Assembly (NCBI GenBank): GCA_030824805.1
Contig: JAPJRC010000079.1
Location: forward strand, 1 to 9,457
DNA length: 9,457 nt
Direction of reading: 5' to 3'
Source: Micavibrio sp.
GTDB taxonomy: Bacteria > Pseudomonadota > Alphaproteobacteria > Micavibrionales > Micavibrionaceae
Part shown: one piece after another, positions 5,303-9,457 of the stretch
Layout: each line of letters begins with the position of its first letter
Position numbering within the stretch: position 1 is the first letter of the stretch
Position numbers and translations under genes: made by a program
The notes under the pieces: model-generated
What the model was told of the DNA's origin: nothing
Seen by the model: only the letters and a program-made list of their open reading frames with translations
Databases searched by the model: none

Positions 5303-6415
5303 TTAGCGAGTCGGAGCGAAGTTGCACTGTGCTACGACAGTGGTTCTTACTTCGCAACGGTTGCCTTCCGAACGCTGCTCAACGCGTTGTTCATGGCGCG
5401 GAGCAGGTGTCGGTGTCGGCACATTGCGCGGAGCGGCTTGTTCCGTGCGGCGCGGACGCGGCGAACCCGTGGAACGGCGTGCCGGTGCTTGCTCAATGGT
5501 GATGTCGTTATCGACCGTTGCATGAACAATAACCTTGATGCCTTGTTCGGCCGCTGCTTGCAGACGCTGGCTCAGCACGCCGCGGCGTGCATCGTAAGCC
5601 TCGCAGTCCAGAGGCTGCGTCAGGAACATTGCGGATTCTTGTGCTGCTTCGCGTGCGCAAGGCTTCATTGCGTTGCGCATAACTTCGAAGGAACCGCGGT
5701 CCAGAGCTTCAAACAGTTCACGGTATGTAGAGATACCTGCAGCAACCATGATTTTGTCGCCAGACTGGATGCCGGCTGCGATCAGGTTGTCAGCTGCTTT
5801 TTTCGTCAAGCAAACACGGTCCTGGCTCGTGTGACCGAGACCTGCCGTGGCTTGGACGATACCAACGCCGAAGCTCCAGCCCGAACCGCAATCGCCGCTG
5901 CTGATAACCGTGATCGGAACAGCATTGGCCGCTGGTTTGAATACGGAGTTGTTTTCGAAGTGAACGTTACCGCCGCCTGCATTGGCGTTACCACCCGTTG
6001 CGTTACCGCCTGTGGCATTGCCGCCCGTCGCGTTGCCGCCTTGGCCGATACCTACGCCCTGACCACCGTAACCGTTACCGCCTTGACCGCCGTAACCGTT
6101 ACCACCCTGGCCACCTTGGCCGCCCTGACCACCTTGACCACCGTGCGCCGTGGCGTTTGCTTTTGCAGCGGCGGCTGCAGCAGCTGCTGCCTGTGCAGCG
6201 GCCGACTGACTCTGATGCTGGCCTTGACCTTGTTGTTGGCCTTGGTGCTGGCCCTGATTTTGACCTTGGTTCTGCTGAGGAGGCTGTTGAGGCTGGGTCG
6301 GGTTACCACAGTTACCGTTGCTGCATCCGCCGTTTGTGGCTTCTGCTTCGGTTGCACCCAGGGACAGGGCGATTGCGCCGGCTGCGGCGAACATTTTCAG
6401 GGCAGACATAGACAT
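5303..6415 (-). CDS. secreted Gln/Ala/Gly-rich low-complexity protein, 370 aa
   Basis: This exported protein has no family I can name. A signal peptide (Lys7, hydrophobic core about 8-20, a likely Ala-x-Ala site near 22-26) precedes a Cys pair (31, 36). Low-complexity blocks follow in order: Gln/His/Gly (41-70), poly-Ala (72-84), Gly-Gly-Gln and Gly-Asn-Gly-Tyr repeats (92-120) and four Gly-Gly-Asn-Ala-Thr repeats (126-146). A folded domain (about 158-305) contains Cys-Gly-Ser-Gly-Trp-Ser-Phe-Gly-Val-Gly-Ile (176-186) with Arg-x-Cys (200-202), and three more Cys at 253, 271 and near the C-terminus. The tail (311-350) is Pro/Arg-rich and ends with two Cys (354, 364). The design suggests an extracytoplasmic or surface protein with a flexible spacer. 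GAGGAG (6425-6430) lies nine bases before the ATG. It is the first gene of an operon with the lipoprotein. Confidence 0.85.
   Translation of the reverse strand: MSMSALKMFAAAGAIALSLGATEAEATNGGCSNGNCGNPTQPQQPPQQNQGQNQGQHQGQQQGQGQHQSQSAAAQAAAAAAAAAKANATAHGGQGGQGGQGGQGGNGYGGQGGNGYGGQGVGIGQGGNATGGNATGGNATGGNANAGGGNVHFENNSVFKPAANAVPITVISSGDCGSGWSFGVGIVQATAGLGHTSQDRVCLTKKAADNLIAAGIQSGDKIMVAAGISTYRELFEALDRGSFEVMRNAMKPCAREAAQESAMFLTQPLDCEAYDARRGVLSQRLQAAAEQGIKVIVHATVDNDITIEQAPARRSTGSPRPRRTEQAAPRNVPTPTPAPRHEQRVEQRSEGNRCEVRTTVVAQCNFAPTR
5969..6295 (-). repeat. low-complexity tandem-repeat block inside the secreted-protein gene
   Basis: The DNA encoding residues 41-149 consists of degenerate short tandem units. 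At 6056-6142 nine-base Gly-Gly-Gln units run into a duplicated 24-base unit coding Gly-Gly-Asn-Gly-Tyr-Gly-Gly-Gln. At 5978-6040 four 15-base units code Gly-Gly-Asn-Ala-Thr. Codons vary between units, so the protein repeat is under some constraint, but the 24- and 15-base units are similar enough to allow copy-number change by slippage. Confidence 0.85.
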
Positions 6416-6424
6416 ATTTAGTAA

Positions 6425-6430
6425 CTCCTC
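6425..6430 (-). promoter_or_regulatory. ribosome binding site of the secreted-protein gene
   Basis: The minus strand reads GAGGAG, nine bases before the ATG at 6415. A second in-frame ATG six bases downstream (6409) would lie further from this site, so 6415 is preferred. Confidence 0.65.
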
Positions 6431-6443
6431 AGTTGGTTGCTTT

Positions 6444-6463
6444 AGAGGCTTTTCGAAGCCTCT
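6444..6463 (-). promoter_or_regulatory. hairpin in the 5' leader of the secreted-protein operon
   Basis: A perfect eight-base-pair stem AGAGGCTT/AAGCCTCT encloses a four-base loop (TTCG on the plus strand, CGAA on the minus). No T-run follows on either strand, so it is not a terminator. It lies 28 bases upstream of the ATG at 6415 and just before its ribosome binding site, where a leader hairpin could stabilise the mRNA or modulate initiation. Confidence 0.5.
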
Positions 6464-6487
6464 GGATAATGGTTAGCAAAAAATTAC

Positions 6488-6515
6488 TTGCTATAAACTC
6501 GCGGGTAGGTATACA
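6488..6515 (+). promoter_or_regulatory. candidate promoter for the Sel1-like gene
   Basis: TTGCTA (6488-6493) and TATACA (6510-6515) are separated by 16 bp on the plus strand, which would give a leader of about 75 bases for the gene at 6598. The minus strand of the same region also offers a TTGCTT/TATACC pair with a 16-bp spacer facing the secreted-protein gene, so overlapping divergent promoters are possible. The match is moderate and the choice between them is uncertain. Confidence 0.3.
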
Positions 6516-6597
6516 GATTTCCCGTAATCAAGCAAGATGTTTTTAAGAATTTTTTAAATTCTTGCCAAAATGACAACAAAAACAGCGAGTTAGTAGG

Positions 6598-8292
6598 ATG
6601 TTAGCAATCACAGGCCCAAACGCAGACGATAACGAAAACAACGGCGGATCGGCTGTTGTGCCACTATGGAAAGGTGGAGCCCTTGTCGAATCCGCAAGAA
6701 AAGCTTCACGTAAACCAGCCTTTTTAGGTGATGAAGATGCCTACAAACCCGCAAACGACGGCAAAGGGCCCATCATCATCGACGGCGAAGCCACAGTCAT
6801 CAGCGTAGATGAGATCGAAAAGCCGGAAGCTGTTTCTAAAAAAGGTTTCCTGAAAAATCTGTTCTCGAAATTCACGATGGAAAACATCAAAGAGCGCGGC
6901 AAGGATATCGCGGCTGGTGCAGCCATTACATCTGCTGCACGTTTCGGCAGCATGTTTGTAATGGGCGGCGTTGGTCTTACGGGCCTTCCTCTCATCGTAA
7001 CAGGCGCCGTTGCGGCCGGCGTCGCGCGCACGGTCTGGAACATCCAGAAAGAACGCAAGGCGCATATTCTGGAAACAGGCAACAATGTCTCTTTCTGGGA
7101 ATGGGCGACGAAGAAAGACGAAGACAACAAGATCGATAACAAGAAAAAATATCTTCTTTCTCTGGGTACCAGCACGGCCTTTGCAACGCTGGGCTCTACG
7201 TTTATGACGTGGGCGCTTCCGCACATCGAGACCGTTGTGGCACCGTGGATTGCAGAACGTGCTGCCCCTCTGGTCGAAACTGTCAAAAATTCGGCGGTGT
7301 TCGCAAGCGTGGCTGGTGCCGTGGCGCCGGTCTGGAACAACTTTTTCGGAAGCACGACACCGGCACCGGTTCAGCCTCCGGTAAAAGTCGATGCGACTTC
7401 TATTGAAGAAATGCGCCGTACGCTGGGGCTGTCGACGCAGACACCTGCGCCAACCAATATGACACCGATGGATCCGTCGGCCATTCAAAGACGTATTGAA
7501 GAAGCGCATGGTGCGGTTACAACACCGGCCTCGCCTACGCAGATGTCACCGGATACTATCAACCAGCGCGTTGCGGAAGCCCATGCTCTCGCAACGGGTG
7601 CGAAACCCCCAGAAACAGCAGAACAGGCTTTGCAGGAACGCTTTGATGCAGCTTTCCAGCAACCGGCACAGCCATCGCTGGTCGATGCACCGCCTCCGGC
7701 GCTGCCATCGGCACAGGAGCGTATCACCGCCGCGATGGAGAACAGCCGTCTTTCCAGACGCTGGACAGCGATTGCGGAACGCGCACTCGAAGGAAATGCA
7801 CAGGCGCAAAAAGATATCGCGCAGGCGATGCTTAACGGTACGAACGGCTTTGCCAAAAACCCAGAAGTTGCCGTTGAAATTTACCGTGCGGCTTCGGCGG
7901 CAGGCAACATGCAGGCAACGGTCGACCTCGCGTTCCTGCAATTCCACGGCAAGGCCGGCATTCAGGCCAATCCGCAGGAAGCGCTGGCGACATTGCGCGA
8001 GCATGCAGGCAGTAACAAATATGCCCGCAGCACGCTGGACAAGCTGAGCAATATCGGCACACCGTCGGCGAGAACAGCTTCTGCAGCAATGCAGCGCGCG
8101 GTTGAGAACGTCACGGCATCAACACAGGAAGTTCCTGTCCGCGTGGCCGGAGTTACGCCCACAGCGGAATCGCCGCTGAATGTAAGCTGGACACAGAACG
8201 CATCCGGCGAGATCGTCGGTAACATCCAGAACCCGCCGTCATGGTTGCAAGACGGAACTGTTGTAACCGTGCCGATCGCACAGGTGCGATAA
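6598..8292 (+). CDS. membrane-associated protein with C-terminal Sel1-like repeat
   Basis: I do not recognise the whole 564-aa protein. It starts with a polar region of about 95 residues lacking a signal peptide. A Gly/Ala-rich hydrophobic stretch follows at about 105-147, possibly two membrane passes with a Leu-Pro turn, and another segment lies near 185-207. The middle (about 255-385) is a Pro/Ala/Thr-rich linker carrying a repeated motif, Met-x-Pro...Ile-x-x-Arg-x-x-Glu-Ala-His, at 288-304 and 316-329. Residues about 396-472 read as Sel1-like (TPR-related) repeats: Ala-x-x-Gly-Asn-Ala-Gln-Ala-Gln, then Asn-Pro-Glu-x-Ala-x-x-x-Tyr-x-x-Ala-Ala-x-Ala-Gly-Asn, typical of protein-protein interaction scaffolds. 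An anchored adaptor is the likely role. The ATG at 6598 has only TAGG immediately before it and no well-spaced ribosome binding site. It is divergent from the secreted-protein operon and ends at a strong terminator. Confidence 0.8.
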   Translation: MLAITGPNADDNENNGGSAVVPLWKGGALVESARKASRKPAFLGDEDAYKPANDGKGPIIIDGEATVISVDEIEKPEAVSKKGFLKNLFSKFTMENIKERGKDIAAGAAITSAARFGSMFVMGGVGLTGLPLIVTGAVAAGVARTVWNIQKERKAHILETGNNVSFWEWATKKDEDNKIDNKKKYLLSLGTSTAFATLGSTFMTWALPHIETVVAPWIAERAAPLVETVKNSAVFASVAGAVAPVWNNFFGSTTPAPVQPPVKVDATSIEEMRRTLGLSTQTPAPTNMTPMDPSAIQRRIEEAHGAVTTPASPTQMSPDTINQRVAEAHALATGAKPPETAEQALQERFDAAFQQPAQPSLVDAPPPALPSAQERITAAMENSRLSRRWTAIAERALEGNAQAQKDIAQAMLNGTNGFAKNPEVAVEIYRAASAAGNMQATVDLAFLQFHGKAGIQANPQEALATLREHAGSNKYARSTLDKLSNIGTPSARTASAAMQRAVENVTASTQEVPVRVAGVTPTAESPLNVSWTQNASGEIVGNIQNPPSWLQDGTVVTVPIAQVR

Positions 8293-8306
8293 TATGGAAT
8301 AAAAAG

Positions 8307-8336
8307 AAAGGCCGGATTTTCATCCGGCCTTTTTTT
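8307..8336. terminator. Rho-independent terminator between convergent genes
   Basis: A perfect AGGCCGGAT/ATCCGGCCT stem, extended by two A-T pairs, encloses the loop TTTC and is followed by seven T residues on the plus strand (8330-8336). It lies 14 bp past the stop of the Sel1-like gene. The minus-strand efflux gene ends at 8335-8337, so its stop codon falls inside the T-run and its message would end on the same hairpin, followed by an interrupted T-run. Confidence 0.9.
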
Positions 8337-9457
8337 ATCTGAAGATTTCCTCGTCCGCTTCGCCGAGATAGGGCTTCTTGTGGCCCTTCGGCACTTCGCA
8401 AGGAATTTCGTCACCGTGTGCCTTGATCGGGTCTTTATTACCCGTCAGTTTCACTTCCAGCATGCGAAGCGCCACATAGAACATCGGTGTGAAGATCAGA
8501 CCGAAGAATGTAACGCCGAGCATTCCCGAAAACACCGAGATACCGATAGCGTGACGCATTTCAGCGCCCGCACCATGGCTGAACACCAGCGGCACAACAC
8601 CCATGATAAAGGCAAAGGATGTCATCAGGATCGGGCGGAGACGCAGGAAGCAAGCTTCACGTGCGGCTTCGATGATGCTGCGGCCTTCATGTTCAAGTTC
8701 TCTGGCGAACTCGACGATCAGAATGGCGTTCTTACACGCCAGACCCGCAAGCACGAAGAGTGATATCTGGGTAAAGATGTTGTTATCCCCTCCCGAGAGC
8801 CAGACGCCGAAGATAGCGGACAGCATGCACATCGGCACGATCAGGATAACCGCGAGCGGCATCGTGAGCGATTCATATTGTGCGGCCAGAACGAGGAAGA
8901 CGAGCAGGATACACAGCGGGAAGATGTATATCGTCGTATTACCCGCAAGGATCTGCTGGTACGTCAAATCCGTCCATTCGAAATCCATACCTTGCGGTAA
9001 GGTTTCTTTCAGGATTTGCGAGATGGCGGCCTGTGCCTCACCAGAAGAGTATCCCGGGCCCGTGTCGCCGTTCAGGTCTGCGGTACGGAAGGCGTTGTAA
9101 CGCATCGCCGTCGCAGGGCCGAAGGTTTCGGAGACATTCACGACGGAACCGAGTGGCACCATTTCGCCCTTGTCATTGCGTACACGGAGGTTCTGGATGT
9201 CATCCGGCGTGGCGCGGAACTCCTTGTCTGCCTGTGCGACGACCTGATACGTGCGGCCGAACTGGTTGAAGTCGTTGATGTAGATCGATCCCAGGTAAAC
9301 CTGCATCGTATCAAAAATATCCGTGACGTTGATGCCAAGCTGCTGTGCCTTCGTACGATCCACGTCTGCGAACAACTGCGGCGTATCGATGTTGTAGCTG
9401 GAGAAAACACCGGCCAGAGCAGGATTTTGATAGGCCTTGGCTGTGACTTCCTTGACC
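8335..9457 (-). CDS. RND efflux transporter inner-membrane subunit (HAE1/AcrB type), C-terminal third, 5' end outside the window
   Basis: This is the inner-membrane pump of a tripartite drug/solute efflux system driven by proton influx. Only about 373 of roughly 1,040 residues are present; the frame is open to the right edge. The order matches AcrB: an NPAL...TPQLFADVDR porter-domain segment, LGSIYINDFNQFGR, GEMVPLGSVV, a PQGMDFEWT segment before the membrane domain, then AAQYESLTMPLAVILIVP, GLACKNAILIVEFARE with the Lys equivalent to AcrB Lys940 of the proton relay, ACFLRLRPILMTS and a final helix with FTPMFYVALR. About six membrane helices lie in this part. The charged C-terminal tail is about 35 residues. 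Membrane-fusion and outer-membrane partners are not in the window. The TAA lies within the terminator T-run. Substrate is unknown. Confidence 0.93.
   Translation of the reverse strand, partial: VKEVTAKAYQNPALAGVFSSYNIDTPQLFADVDRTKAQQLGINVTDIFDTMQVYLGSIYINDFNQFGRTYQVVAQADKEFRATPDDIQNLRVRNDKGEMVPLGSVVNVSETFGPATAMRYNAFRTADLNGDTGPGYSSGEAQAAISQILKETLPQGMDFEWTDLTYQQILAGNTTIYIFPLCILLVFLVLAAQYESLTMPLAVILIVPMCMLSAIFGVWLSGGDNNIFTQISLFVLAGLACKNAILIVEFARELEHEGRSIIEAAREACFLRLRPILMTSFAFIMGVVPLVFSHGAGAEMRHAIGISVFSGMLGVTFFGLIFTPMFYVALRMLEVKLTGNKDPIKAHGDEIPCEVPKGHKKPYLGEADEEIFR

Noticed and set aside
5969..6295. Short repeats that might look like a CRISPR or minisatellite array
   Set aside because: Unit lengths (9, 15 and 24 bases) are multiples of three, stay in frame and have no unique spacers. 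They are coding repeats.
5144..6421. 425-codon plus-strand open frame opposite the secreted-protein gene
   Set aside because: It is a shadow of the Gly/Gln/Ala repeat codons. Its translation is a low-quality Cys/Arg/Thr/Leu string, and the minus-strand reading has a signal peptide, a ribosome binding site and an operon partner.
6724..7509. 261-codon minus-strand frame inside the Sel1-like gene
   Set aside because: It is Arg/Cys-rich, a shadow composition typical of antisense frames, with no start signals.
1..9457. Transposase, integrase or tRNA attachment site explaining the 17-bp repeat
   Set aside because: No recombinase gene, tRNA gene or terminal inverted repeat is visible in the window.

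Overview
The window looks like chromosomal DNA from an alphaproteobacterium. The support is a DUF6356-type small protein, a dihydrouridine synthase of the DusB type, an XRE regulator of a kind common in that class, and moderate GC with AT-rich intergenic regions. I cannot fix the order from the sequence; a Micavibrionales- or Rhodospirillales-like lineage is a guess. There are no tRNA, rRNA, IS or CRISPR features. All coding calls come from reading motifs, not from searches.

Left part (1-2312): a terminator-like hairpin at 110-140 is followed by a minus-strand pair of small unrecognised genes (820-398 and 391-170). Divergent from them, across an AT-rich intergenic region, runs a two-gene operon: an XRE-type helix-turn-helix regulator (938-1585), probably translated from a leaderless mRNA, and an overlapping gene (1572-2312). 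The second product reads as a full-length member of the tRNA-dependent cyclodipeptide synthase (CDPS) family. It has the Ser/Tyr/Glu residues of the AlbC active site at nearly the same numbering, but neither the NYH nor the XYP signature. This is the most interesting part of the window: a probable regulated aminoacyl-tRNA-consuming enzyme with no recognisable tailoring enzyme beside it.

Middle part (2313-4855): dusB is convergent to the CDPS-like gene. Divergent from dusB runs a second operon, a small DUF6356-like membrane protein overlapping a COG4529-like FAD/NAD(P)-binding oxidoreductase, closed by a strong bidirectional terminator (4816-4841). A 17-bp exact repeat occurs at 64-80 and 3306-3322 and brackets the CDPS-to-dusB segment.

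Right part (4856-9457): a minus-strand operon encodes a secreted Gln/Ala/Gly-rich low-complexity protein (6415-5303) followed by a small lipoprotein (5284-4856). The two share a Cys-Gly-aromatic-Gly-Ile...Arg-x-Cys motif, so they may be a cell-envelope pair. Divergently, 6598-8292 encodes a large membrane-associated protein with a Pro/Ala-rich linker and a C-terminal Sel1-like repeat region. A terminator at 8307-8336 separates it from the convergent C-terminal third of an RND (HAE1/AcrB-type) efflux pump that runs off the right edge.
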